Shown piece after piece: positions 36,820 to 48,639 of a stretch of 64,000 nt of DNA. The notes beneath the pieces are model-generated. The model made no database searches, was not told the DNA's origin, and was given only the letters and a program-made list of their open reading frames with translations. The position numbers and the translations under genes were made by a program. Every line of letters begins with the position of its first letter. The first letter of the stretch is position 1. The stretch is from Macrocystis pyrifera (Eukaryota > Sar > Phaeophyceae > Laminariales > Laminariaceae). Location: positions 12,243,581 through 12,307,580 of the forward strand of contig JASSKH010000022.1 of assembly GCA_031763025.1 (NCBI GenBank), in the 5' to 3' direction.

Positions 36820-36938
36820 TGTAGCAGTGGCTAGCTTACAGCCTAGTGTGGCTGTGGCAGCATATCCATTGGTTAGCTCGCAGCCTGGTGTGACTGTCGG
36901 AGCGGATCCATTCATCACATATCATCGCTATTTGAACA
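36820..36938 (+). repeat. Candidate 3' LTR of copia element
   Basis: Starts directly after the RNase H tail (...QHIDVRSHCV) and matches the 31740 segment. No clear purine tract precedes it. Confidence 0.45.
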
Positions 36939-39900
36939 ATGTGCAGCAGCACCATCTTGTGGATCCCGAGCACTTTCGAGCTCAGCGCTGGCTCTAGATA
37001 GCGCGAAAGAAGACCTGGAAGCACGCACAGAAGTACAAATACCGTGAGTCTCCACAACGAAGGCCACAAGCACAGCTGGCGTGCGTGTGCGTGTGCCGCA
37101 GCAACCATCTGCATTGGCCAACACAGCCGAGGCCGACACCTCTCGGGAGGAAAGCAACGCTAGAGCTCACACTCCGAGTCCCGCCTCCCCAGCTCGCCTT
37201 CCCAGCTGTGGCCCGCGAACAAGCAACAGCGACATCATGACAAATGGGTGTGAAAAAGAGGAGGACTCAAACTTTTTTTTTCTTTGTCTTACCTTCACTC
37301 TCTCCCTTCTTCTCGAACCGAACTTTGCGTCTCCCGCCCGCAGCGCCATTATTTCCCCCTCTCTCTCCCCCAGGAGTTTTCCTTTTGCTTGACATGTTCC
37401 TCCCCGGCCTTGTCTTTACTGCTGAAAAATGATCGCTTGAGACAACCTCTCTGCACGGATCGATCCCCGTATGTCCGGATATATAATCCTTCTAGAATAA
37501 TGTCGAAACCCTCAGATGTTCCGAGAACAGCATAAGCAGAGAGATAGTATCCGAAGCATCGCCGCAGGACGGCTCAGACTTTTATTTTTCTCGTCCAAGG
37601 CTCCACACGTTAGTCGAGGCACCGGCGGGCTCGCGAGGCTGACTTCGTGTGAAGAAAATTGGAAATTCTATCTCAAGAGCAGGACGATCCAACCACTGCA
37701 TTGTTGCTGTTGCTGCACTGCAGGCACCTCACTGCCCAGCACAGCAGCAAGAGCGTGTGTCCACGTCGGCTTTAGGCTTTGACCACTTCGGGAGGCAGCC
37801 TAGTACGCTTGGAAGCAATGTCAATGTGAGCAAGTAGAAATATGCCGTGCGCACCTCCAGCTGCCACCGGCATACCCCCCCCCCGCCTCCGCTCCGCAGC
37901 AACGAACAAACGTCAACGTTGCTTCCCCGAACGACGGATCTCTGCGTGTTACGCTGCAACAGGCCCCTGTTTTATTATAATAGATGCTTGATGAGAGCAG
38001 GTTGTGTTTCTCTGTCCTTCGGTCTCTTGTTGATGGGAGCAAAATACCACAAGATCTGACTTGCTTCGTCTTGAGTGCTTCAGGCTTATACTACAGCAGT
38101 CAGTAGAGCGTGTAGCGACGACACACCGGGCACCCCTGCGTGTGATGCTGCCCCCCAACCCTCGGTTTGTGGGTGGTGGGCATACCCATGCGCAAGGCAA
38201 CGCTGCCTGGATTGGGGGGTGCATATCATAGCTGTGTCTACAGCAGTATGTACTTTTTGTGGTGAAGATACGTACCTGGTACCAGGTATATGAGTGTTGG
38301 CTGTTCATGCTTTAGTCATGTAAAATATTTTATGCCAGCTTGACATTGGTCGACGTCACTTGGCGGTTGTCCACTCCCGAATTCGTATCGTAACTATAAA
38401 AGTCATTGGTCTACATATCTGGAATCATATATTTTGGTACGACTGCGTACCAATACGAGTACAACAGCAGTAGTACGTATACATTGCTGCCACAAGTAAT
38501 TAAGTGTAACCCTGGTATATATGCTGCACGTTCTCGGATGGGAAGCACCCGAGAATATCAGGGCTCTCATGGGCCAACCCGTGGGTCGGGTCAGGCACTT
38601 CTCGAACTCTCATGGGTCGGGTTGGGTCGGTCGGGTCGGGTGGGGTCAGGAGGTTTTCGAATCCTCACGGATCAGGTACGGTCACCGTTACCCGATCCGA
38701 CACTGATCCGCGAGGTTTGACGCGAACAACCATGAACAGCCCTCGGTAATATCGTATTGACTGTAGCATGTTACACATCGAGGAAACAGCAAAGCACCAC
38801 AACCTACGGCGTGCTCTCGCCCGACAGAAGCAGTAACATTTCGAAGCAAGCTTATTAACCGCGCCTTTGTTTCCTCTTGGTTCAATCGTGGGGAGCGTTC
38901 GAGTCGAGATGCAATCGACACTGACAGCAGCCCGCTCTCATCAGCCCACCCCCACCAACGTATACAACAATCGCTTCCCTGTCTTCGTCGACCTGTTGAG
39001 CCCCCTCCGATGCGTTACAGACGTACGAACGTATATTACTCCTCCCCAAACGATCGGAAATGGTATTCCTATCAGACTTTGAATTTGGAAACCCCCGATA
39101 TTCCGAACCGGTTCGACATTCCAGTAAACGCCTGCTTGGAAACCCTTTCGGTCTCGAGCCACTTCGGCAACCCAAGCACGTCTGGTTAGAAGCCCTTTCG
39201 GTTTCGAACCAGTTCGGTACTCCAAATCCCCCCCCCCCTCCGCCAACCCCATCTCTCCCCCCCGACGGGCCGTAGATATATGCGCGCACACAGCCATGAT
39301 GCGCCCTATCACATACACGAAATATTGGCAGGGCCAATTTGACTCACCGGGTGGCTGCCGCCGTGGCTGTCGCTCTCTTTTTAAGTCGTATGTCCAATTC
39401 GCTCGCTTAGCTTTGAGCATAATTGGACTCTAAACTAGATAGCACAATGTACGAAGCATGTCTGGGCTTTTTAGGCTTTAAAGTAGCATACGTGTGCTAT
39501 TTCAGGAGCATAGCAACATGAAACATAGCAGACAACACGCACGCAGTTTTTATAAAATGAACACAGCATGAGCATAAGCCTATGAATAGTCGCTGTCGGT
39601 ATCGAACTCGAATTTCAGGGGGAAACGTTATCGAATCCGATATCGGTGATCGTGTTATCGATATCGGGGTCACTCTCGAGGCGATCGATATCCGAACCAC
39701 TATAGATATATAAATCGATATTGCTATCGATATGATTTCGCTTTCGATATCAATATCGGAACCATGTTACGGTAGGGGTGGTCTATCACTCGTATATATC
39801 ATATACCACTCTATCCCGAAATATGAGGATCGTTTGTATATAGTATTGATATGCAAACGAACCTTGCAGTATGTCGGGACAGGGGGGTACGGTTATACAA

Positions 39901-40852
39901 GGCTCCCCTTCGGGCTGTGGGTATCTTGTTGGAATCCCGGGGGTCAGGAAAGTTGAAAAGGGGGAATAGAGGCGTTGCTGTGTATATGAGCCTGGTTGAG
40001 AGTTCGCTGCTGTGCCGCTGCTGTGCCGCTGCTGTAGTACTGCGCGGGTGTTTTTTTTTTTTTAACGTTTCGGAGGAAGTGTGGGTTGGCATCGTCCAGC
40101 TCGTTGTGTTTAGGATGACACGCCCAGGTGAGCACACACGCACACGCACAAGGGCACCGCTCTTGGCTGTCACTCAAATAAGACCTTGAAGTAAGGCTAT
40201 TGCTGCTGTACCGTGGATTCCACGACGTCAACAGGGAAAGCATACGTCAGTGTAATACAGGTGCACAGCATGAAGAGCAGATAGCACAGCACACCAAAAA
40301 AAAAAAAAGAGCTGAAGTTGCACCTCTCGGTTCCTGCTGCTGTTGGACCCTAGGATAACATGTACATACGCACACTCACGCACGCACACCCACGCACGCA
40401 CGCAAACCCATGCACGCACGCAACAGCACCGCTCGTCGCTGTCACAAAGGCCGGAGCGTGAAGCGCGGCTCTTGTAGCGTGGCTGCCTAGCTCTTGAGGG
40501 CAGAACAGCAGGGGGGTAAAGAATGAAGAAAAAAATGGCAGTTTGGAGTTTGTTGCCATGGACCTGTTTGGGCCTAGCTGGGGGGAACGGCTCCTTGCGA
40601 TTACTTGCCAAATTTCGTGATTTTGATAGCCTAGAGCACGCGCCACGGAGCCCGGCCGAGATCCACACGTGCGCCGTGATGTGCGCGCGGCCCCCCTGCT
40701 CGCCCCGCGGCCGAGAGCGCGGGAAAAGACCTGCGGCCGGAAGAGAAACCGTGGCCGATGGGCATTAAAGTCAATTTGGTACAAAGTAATATGATACGTA
40801 AGCCTCGACGAACAAATTGATTTTGGCTGGGCACATCGCGAATCGGCACCAC

Positions 40853-40926
40853 TCTGGACGGAAATATAAGGAGCGTTTCAAAAATAGCATAACGACCAAA
40901 TGGTCCTTACATTTCCGTCCAGATCT
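40853..40926. repeat. Short hairpin, ~70 bp
   Basis: CTGGACGGAAATATAAGGA opposite TCCTTACATTTCCGTCCAGA, loop about 30 bases. Confidence 0.65.
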
Positions 40927-41285
40927 GGTATGTACGAGCGAAATGCGAGTCGTCTAATTGTACACGCCTCCAAAAAATAGAAACCCCATTTCGAGATGGC
41001 TGGAGCGACCGTCCGACCGGGTTTCAACCTCTCACGCGTTTATGACAACAGTTACAAATCAGATGTCCTGCCGCGAGTTCCTGCCTATTTTAGCGACAGC
41101 TACTGTGTTTTGTTTTACGTACGAATAGTGTTGCGAACACACTGGTTGTCACTGTAGTTCCTCAGTTGAGCAACACCGGACAGATCATCGAATGTGTATG
41201 TCTTACCTGTCGTATTCAGTACGATGACATGGCATTTTGTTGTCTACTCTGCTCACTGCACAACATTGTAGTATGCTTATGTCGT

Positions 41286-41400
41286 AGTTTTGTTACCACA
41301 GAGAGCTTTCAATCTCTCAAGGATTGAAGAATCGGCACGGACACTTGGTTGTGATCGATGTCGATGGGTAGAAAGAACGGTTTCATGTGAAGAACAGAAC
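41286..41400 (-). repeat. ~105-bp dispersed repeat, inverted copy
   Basis: AGGATTGAAGAATCGGCACG, GACACTTGGTTGTGATCGAT, GGGTAGAAAGAACGGTTTCA: complement of the 61970 unit. Confidence 0.75.
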
Positions 41401-41419
41401 GCACACACTTGATGATCTA

Positions 41420-41605
41420 AATATTTCAGGGAAAACAGATTACTGATCTGTATGATCTAGCTCATGTTGCCGGGTGAGAGCCGTATATCCTGCACCATCT
41501 AGAACATGCTTCCTGGGGGCTGGATGTGTACTCTTGACAGATCCTGCACAACACCTCATAACGAGAGGTTAGGATACCGATTATCTACCGGTAGGCCGTT
41601 ATTGT
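41420..41605 (+). repeat. Dispersed repeat with AGATCCTGCACA core, copy 3
   Basis: GCTTCCTGGGGGCTGGATGT, GACAGATCCTGCACAACACC, ACGAGAGGTTAGGATACCG. Confidence 0.55.
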
Positions 41606-41943
41606 ACGACGTGTGACGTGTTGAACTCAATGCCGTATCGCGCGTGTGGCACGATAACACAACCCCCCTGAGACGAGTTTCCGAACCGCTTTTTCTACAA
41701 ATCAACGGGGGCACACCCAATCACGATGATGGTGGTTTTGGAGATGTCTCGTCGAGACCTTTCCGTAGACGCATGCGTCGCTCGGTGTTTGCACTCTCCC
41801 TGTTTGTCGGGATTTGTGAGCTGCGAATCCGCCCGAGAGGGTTGTGCTGTCTTGCGTGTGACCAGGCTCCTGGTATGCGGTAGTAACCCCCTCCAAATAC
41901 CCGTCCCAACGTTCATCGCTGTCGCTGCCGTTGTCTGTCGTGA

Positions 41944-41948
41944 CCCCC

Positions 41949-42018
<70 letters not shown>
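41944..42018 (+). repeat. 69-base C run at the Elongin-B exon edge
   Basis: CCCCCT then C from 41950 to 42018, directly followed by TACATTCGGTTG, the first readable exon. Length may be an assembly estimate. Confidence 0.9.
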
Positions 42019-44451
42019 TACATTCGGTTGAAGCGGCAGAGCACGACAGTGTTCATGCACTGCGAACCCGCGGACAGCTTCGCGAGCGTCAAGGCGAAGG
42101 CGGGAAAGCTGATGGGCATTGAGCAGGGACAGATCGGCCTCTTCGCTACTCGGGATAAGGTAAACAGCGGGAGCAGCGACAAGTGAATCAACCGTGTGCG
42201 CCGGGTGTACGTCGAACGTCTACGTAGGCATCTGGTGGTGATTGGGGTTGTGGTGGTGGTAGTGGCCTGGGGGGGGCTCGGTGTTAGTCGCAAGCCCAGG
42301 CATCTGTTCCTGTTGCTAGTGGTTGTGGGTGGTCAGGGTGGTTGTGGTGCTTTGTGTAGTGGTGGTGGGTGGTGTTCTGGTGTGCTTGTGGCTTGTTCTT
42401 GTTTCTGCTGCCGCTGCTGTCGCTGTTGCTGCTGGAGTTGGTGCGGGTGGTGCTGGTGCTGCTGGTCGTGCTGTTGTTGCTTTTTGTTGTTGCTGCTGCT
42501 ACTGTTGATGCTGCTGCTGTTGCTTGCCGAACGCTTCGCGTCTTTCTAGGTTGCCTCGCGCTCGAAAAGGGTGACGCCATTCCGCTTGTCGGCTCCGAAA
42601 GCAGCGGAAAATTACAGGCGCTACGTAGCCGTCGTGACCCGCCGGAAACCAAACGATCTGCATCTCACAGCGACAGCAGTGAATGTGTCCACCGCCAAAC
42701 AACAACAGCAAAAAAACTAGAAGCAGTAGCATTCGTATTTTGTGGTTGGCTGGTGTGAGCGCCTTGAGGGCGCGCTTCTTTGGTTCGAGTCACACCGTCC
42801 GCGAGCTGTGATGCTCATCATGTTGGGATACCTGAACACGACGCTGTGGTGTTGCGACGTCGTGGTGCTGCCATGTCCACAATGCTGGATATCGTGATGT
42901 TCGGATGTTGAGATGTTATGTTGTTGTTGGATGTTGGGATATCGGGATGCTTAAATAACCCCTTTGGGTGTCGAAGACAGCGACCTAAACAATGGTTGGT
43001 AACTCTGGTGTCGTCAACCATCCAGGAGCAACGTGACCGACCAGCAGTACGGGCAGGATCATGGTGCACCGGCGCTGTACGCCTCCTCGCGGTTTTGTGC
43101 TCGATCACCGATCGGTGCCGTTCCCCAATCACGTAGTGGCCGTTGCTGTAGTCGTCAAGTTTTGTATGGCCAATTTCCCCTTCAGAAGCCCCCAGAGGTT
43201 TAGTAGTGTTGCATTTTTGTGATGTTGGCGTGTCGGGGCGTTGGATGTTGTTTTGTTGCTGTGGCGTTCGGATGTTTTGATGCTGAATGTTGGGGGCGCT
43301 CTTGCCATGTTGTGACTTTTGCCATGTTTTGGTGGTTAGGCAAGAACGGAGAAGAGAAACGGGGCCGACGATTCGCCTTCTTCTCCGCAAACCCCGCCTT
43401 CGCTGACTCGTACTCTTGCGCGGCGAGCAGCCACTAGGCGGTTCCAGGCACCAGTTATCGCTCTCGGTTGTCCATGAAAAGACCCTTGCGGATTGAGTGC
43501 GACCGAATGCCGGGTTCGATCCATGTCGCGCTTTGGGCGCGGAAATAGCACCGATAAAAAAAACCGGATACCGAACGGTCGGCTGTTACTCGAGGGTTCC
43601 GTTCGAGCGCTTCGCGACCAGGCTATATGGTTTGCGGCCTTATCTGCTCCATTCTGGGTGTGACGGTTTTTTACTTTGGAATGATGCATAGCTCCTCGGT
43701 TTGCGACGGAATCATACGAGATATGACCCCTCACAGAACACCAACGCCACTCCGCAGCGGTGCCATGTTCCCCGGCATCGCTGTGGTCCCGATGGGCATA
43801 TGACGTACCTTGGCGTGAAATACCTCTTTAGTATATTTTGTTCAGGGAACAATATAGCGGCAGGTTAGAGTGTGTATCTGGTATCGTGTAACGAACGAGA
43901 ATCGTACTGATCTCGATAATTCCGCGCGCTCGATCGATCCATTGACTGCCGCTTTTCGGCGTGCCTGGCGGATGTTTTCGCGGGGGATTTTTTGCTTCTT
44001 CCGCAGGCGAGGGAGCTGGTGGATTTAGCGACGATCGGGGACCAAGAAATAAGCAACGACCAAGTGCTGTACGTGGTAAAACGATCAGGTGCGGTGGGCG
44101 GCGACAAGCGTTCGTCAAGCGCGCGTTGTCTGTCTGTCTGTCTGTCTGTCTGTCTTTCTATGCAGATTACCTAGCCTGGCGGTATCCCTTTTCGTACGAC
44201 CAGCCTTATCCCTTCTCTTATTCCGAGCATTTTGTCCCAAAACATGTGGGTGCTGTTCTAAAGGGTGCACACGTCTGACAGATAGATCAGATAGAAGAGA
44301 GGGGTGCCCAAGTATTTCCTGCCACATCCTGAACATGCGTACCGCCTCCCAGCCCCTATAACTATCTCCTGCGCCAGGCTGATCCATGACGTGTGTCTAT
44401 CCCTCGACGTACCGGTCCAATAACGCAGTCCTCAACCGGCGTGTCCATGAC

Positions 44452-44523
<72 letters not shown>

Positions 44524-44856
44524 TTTTCTATGTATTTTATGGAAAAAAAAACGTAATGAGCACCCAAATGTTGGGGGCATCTCTATTAGAAGAGTAGGAA
44601 CGGTGCTCCCACCGAAAGGGACGCGTGGGTCCATGGTCGAGTAGCTGAGGCAAGCAACGAATGAGCTTGATGTGCCGGTGCTCGCCCACCTCCCCCACGT
44701 TGAATTGTTCGCCACGACCCACTTTTTTCTTCTCGAAACCTCCCGTTTTGATTTTCTCCTTGTCCTAACGTTCTGCAAGGGGACGGTTTCGAAGACATCA
44801 ACGTGGTCAATACCGACGGAATGACGGCGGCGGAGGGGGCCGAGGTGGACAACTGA
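42019..44856 (+). CDS. ELOB: Elongin-B-like ubiquitin-fold protein, first exon missing
   Basis: Elongin B is the ubiquitin-like partner of Elongin C in transcription elongation factor SIII and Cullin-RING ligases. Three exons are clear: 42019-42159 (YIRLKRQSTTVFMHCEPADS... to FATRDK), 44007-44088 (ARELVDLATIGDQEISNDQV...), 44780-44856 (GFEDINVVNTDG to stop TGA). Phases agree at both introns (GT-AG). Together they give about 99 residues, close to the ~100-118 of the family, with the usual order TVF, DS...VK.K, ND.VLY and a W/FEDI tail. The start Met and perhaps 3-5 residues lie upstream. The frame before 42019 is only proline codons from a 69-base C run and no AG acceptor separates that run from the exon, so the upstream join is unresolved. 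Intron 1 shown (42160-44006) holds TGC-type repeats and no coding sequence I recognise. The alternative, a plant-type Elongin-B-like ubiquitin-domain protein, is the same fold family. Confidence 0.8.
44453..44523 (+). repeat. 71-base C run
   Basis: Uninterrupted C in the last Elongin-B intron, preceded by GTGTCCATGACA. Confidence 0.9.
44600..44690 (-). repeat. Copy of the poly-C-tailed repeat family
   Basis: CCACCGAAAGGGACGCGTGG, GTCCATGGTCGAGTAGCTGA, GGCAAGCAACGAATGAG. Inside the last intron of the Elongin-B-like gene. Confidence 0.65.
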
Positions 44857-47307
44857 ACCCCCCCCCCCCCCTCCCCCCTCACTGCCTCCGCGCGTGCTCA
44901 TGAATCAAAACGCCCGAGCCTGTGCCGAGGGGTCACCCCGCCACTACCGCTAAAGCTGTCGCTACAACGTCATCGACCGCCGCGGCCGCCGCCAGCCTAA
45001 TCATTGTTCGCGTTTTTTTTTCCCGGGAAGGCTGTGGTGCGTTTCGCACCCGATTGTACTACAGTAGAATACTGTTTCGCTGAGCATCGATTAAATACCG
45101 CTTGTTTTCACGACGAGGTCATGTGTCTTTTGGTTGGGGCAAAGGCGGGAGCGGGGTGGGGTTGGGGGTGGGGAGGAGGCGTTCCAAGGCTTGGGAGTCC
45201 GTTTTTCGAATGGCACGGCAGGATGGTGGTGGTGGTCCAGCGGCGCAATCGGGTCGTGGCGGCTAATGGTATGCCCGATTCTGCCACGCATAACGAACAG
45301 GGCATGCTTTGTGTGGACGTATAGTTGTTGCTGTTTTGCTGCTGCTGCTGGTGCATGGCGGGCAAACGGGAAGAGACGGCGGCTGTTGGAGATGGTCTTA
45401 TATACGCTGTTTTTTTTAGGGGGGAGAGCTTTGTTTGTAGCAGACGAAACGCGCTGTATGTGTGAGAGAGGCCTTTTTTGCTGCTGCTGCTGCTGCTGCC
45501 GTTGTTTTTGTATTTGTCATATGGGGCTGTACACGCGCGAGAACACCGAAATTACTGGCAACGTAACAACCATCAAGTTTAGTTAATGTTGGGTTTGTAC
45601 ATGAAGTCAAAGGCCTGTGTCCACGAGATACTGGGATACAACCGCTAGTACGGTGGTTTTCGGAGATATTGTCACATCAGGGGCTGGGTATTGTGTTTTA
45701 CGCGACTGCTGTTGTTGTGGCGTGAGCTGGCGCTATGCTGGGGGTGATGGGTTCTGTGCAACGGATGGACACCGAGGTGTTTTATTTGCCCGACTTAAAA
45801 AACAGCCACCAAATTCTCGGTTGCGTCAGGACTGCTTAGTAATGGGGGAGGGACTGATGTAGGGCTCTGGTGCCGATCGTGTTCGGTAGCTCACCTATCT
45901 CCAGCATAGCAGCGATCATAATTTGAAGGTGATTGTGCTGTTGGCCGGTTTCGATCCGCTGCCCTGCGGGCGTCAAGCGATGGCCCAGGATACATGGGAC
46001 CGATAGAGTCTCAGGTAATATTTGTATAATACGCCAGCAGCGGCAGCATCACCATGGCCACCGATTCTAGGGAAAGTTGAACATTTTGCTCCGGTCTCTT
46101 TCGCTCGTGATGATGAGTCGACGCAATATAACCGAACGCAATATTTATAGCCAAACCGACGATAAATTGGAATTGCGCCGCCGCCGCAGCAGCAGCGGCA
46201 GCGGCAGCAGCAGCAACGCAGAAAATTTCCCTGCCTGCGTGCGACGATTCCTATTCACAGCGTCAGTCACCCCAATCCATTGTTAATGCGTTATGGCGCG
46301 TCTGAGAACCAACTGCTGGCTGTACCGTTAGTTGCGGTGCGGCGTGTGGGCCGGGCATGCGGGTGGGAGGTCCGGGGCTACTGTTGATTACGAGCAAAGA
46401 GAGTTACTAAATTGTCACGGCCGCCTGAAATGTTGGGCATGCCATAAGGCCTTACTTTTGAGCTGGGTGAAGCCAGACGTAGATCTGAAGCCGCAGGGAC
46501 CGACCGAAAATTCTACGAACTTTTTTTTGTTTTTTTTTTGTTTTCTTATTTCCATGCCTTCACAACGGTGAACGCTAGATCACAACAGTTATCAACATCC
46601 TCTTTGCACACCAGCGCGAGTTACAATTTGTAGCGAATGCTACCCAACAGTATCTCAATTTATGCCGATATTTTGGATTGGCGGTTAGTTTGTCGATCGG
46701 CTTACTACGTTGAAAAAAACGGCATCGGTTGCGCCACTTTTGTGAGAGTTCGCAGGTGGTTTGAGTGCAGCGCATCGAAGACCTATTTCGAAGAGTTTTC
46801 TCTTGGGTTTTCCATCTGAACTAAAATCTCAAACCACAATATATAGAGGTCTAAAACGCACTTTGACCTGATTTTCTGACGCCAACTCTTGATCCCGATT
46901 ACCGCGGTTTCTTGGCCCCGAATCTTGACCCCTGCGCGCATATGAGACCAGAAAATCACAGGAGAAGGTAAATTTGGTCCAGTCAGTCCTACTTTTTTTT
47001 GTCGGATAGGAAAGGAAGGAGCGGTGGGATTCATGTATAGCACACCGCTGTTGTTTGGGCATACAAATACACCCTTTTTTCGGCCTTTTTCGGCCCTGGT
47101 GTCATTCTCTTTACATACATGGCACGATCTGGTGTGGTACACCCGTGATGCCCGGATTCTGCTGTGAAAGGCTGCTTGAAGTAGCACGTATACTCCCACC
47201 TTGAAGTATACGCCACCCGTCAGATGCACCTCTTGGCATTTGCGTGTTTCCCTTTTCACGTGGTCGAAACTGCTGTCGCGCATGGGACGGCAGCGGGCTA
47301 AGCGAGA
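44857..47307. other. No gene recognised
   Basis: Downstream of the Elongin-B stop. Short TGC runs (45335-45350, 45480-45500) and a GCA run near 46180; otherwise unremarkable. Confidence 0.45.
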
Positions 47308-47975
47308 CCTCTATTCCGTAACTCATCTTCCCTTTTGCGGAGCATGGGTGCCTGCACATGCGAAGCTTTGCATAATACCAGGTATTACTGCAGATTGATC
47401 GAAAGCGACAACGTTTCCTCCTTATCGTCGTGCGTAGACAGTGGCTATCCACATTCCGGGAGGGGGGGGGGGGGGGGTTTATTCGGGCCACTAAACACTT
47501 GGTTCTACTGCGTATGGGTTGAGACCGGGGCTAGACCGAGCAGAGCAGAAGGTACTGTAGTTCGACTATTCACTTGCATTCACTACTTGTGTCTATTCCG
47601 TAACTCCTCTCCCCTTGCGGAGCATGGGTGCCGGCAAATACGAAGCTTTGTGTAATACCACGGTAAATTGATCGAAAGCAACAACTTTTCCTCCTTGTCG
47701 TCGTTTTATGACGGCACGGAGAATCCCCGCTAAACGCTGGCATAGACAGTGGTTGTCCACACTCCGGGAGGGGGGAGGAGGGGGGGGATTATTCGGGCCA
47801 CTTAACCCTTTTAGAACCGTAGTCTCGTTTTAGGAACAAACTGCTTGGAATTAGAGTGGTTTGTCCCCGAAACGGGACTGCGGTTCTAAAGTTAACACTA
47901 GATTCTACTGCGTATGGGTTGAGACTGGGGGTAGACCGAGAGCGGAAGGTAGTTCCACTATTCACTTGCATTCAC
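47308..47975 (+). repeat. Tandem duplication, two ~280-bp copies
   Basis: Copy 1 at about 47308-47585 and copy 2 at 47592-47975 share TATTCCGTAACTC, GCGGAGCATGGGTGCC, GAAGCTTTG, TTGATCGAAAGC, GACAGTGG, TTATTCGGGCCACT and TTCTACTGCGTATGGGTTGA. Copy 2 is longer because of a ~35-bp insertion and the 86-bp hairpin. Confidence 0.85.
47806..47891. mobile_element. 86-bp hairpin MITE flanked by TTAA
   Basis: TTAA at 47802-47805 and 47892-47895 flank an inverted repeat TTTAGAACCGTAGTC ... GACTGCGGTTCTAAAG. The upstream duplicate near 47495 lacks it and keeps a single CTAAAC at that spot. TTAA duplication is the mark of piggyBac-type transposition. Confidence 0.7.
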
Positions 47976-48639
47976 TACTGGTGTACGCAAAAACTGACAT
48001 TCACACTTACTTCGACAGGTACGAGTACAGTACGCACAAGACACGTAATAAGAAAACGAGCAATAAGAAAAGCAGGCTGAGATCTACAAGAAAACAAGTT
48101 CGGGAGTCGTTGTACTGAAGTTAGTGTAGAACGCACCCTTTCCTAAATAAGAAATCCAGCCTCGACCAGCTTTCCTGTATAGGTGTCCGGTACTATCCGA
48201 GTCCCACATCCCGGTTACAGGAGGGGGCCTAAGGTGGAAGAGGAAGGGGAAAGCGAAGAAGTAGGGTGGAAGACAAGGGAGGCGAGCACAGCGACCCGGG
48301 TGAAGGGTCTTTCGCAGCGTATCATTCGCCATCGTGTTTGCAGCGTAGATGCTGTGTTGGTAGGGTAGGCTTTCGTGTTAGTGGCGTAATGTGACGGTCA
48401 TTATTTTGCGACAGACACGACAAGGTGTAGTATAAATAAGATGGGAAAAGAGAAAACGAAACGAGCACATGATGATCCCATCATACGGCCATAAGTCAGG
48501 GCGACGAGTACGGGAAGGTAGAAAAAAATGCGTGACGGTAAAAAGCAGGGGAAAAGAGAAAACAAGAAGATTGTGGACACACCAGTGTCTACAAAGGCAG
48601 AGAGGGGGTAGGTTGTAGCCACGCTTTGTCTACAAGAGT

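Larger units (their letters stand above)
31740..36938 (+). mobile_element. Ty1/copia LTR retrotransposon, degenerate, with nested MITE
   Basis: Order gag, CCHC knuckle, protease, integrase, reverse transcriptase, RNase H is the copia order. The ends are a 125-bp segment at 31740-31864 and a related 119-bp segment at 36820-36938, both TGTAGCAGTGG...GAACA, taken as short diverged LTRs. The span of 5.2 kb fits the family. No target duplication, primer-binding site or polypurine tract is convincing. Several frameshifts and stops, and a MITE at 34312-34422 inside the integrase, make it inactive. Confidence 0.85.
36939..41900. other. No gene recognised
   Basis: Contains GGGTC repeats (38570-38700), CA-type repeats (40125-40150, 40365-40420), a hairpin (40853-40926) and two dispersed repeats. 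No frame shows a motif or exon chain I can support. Confidence 0.5.
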
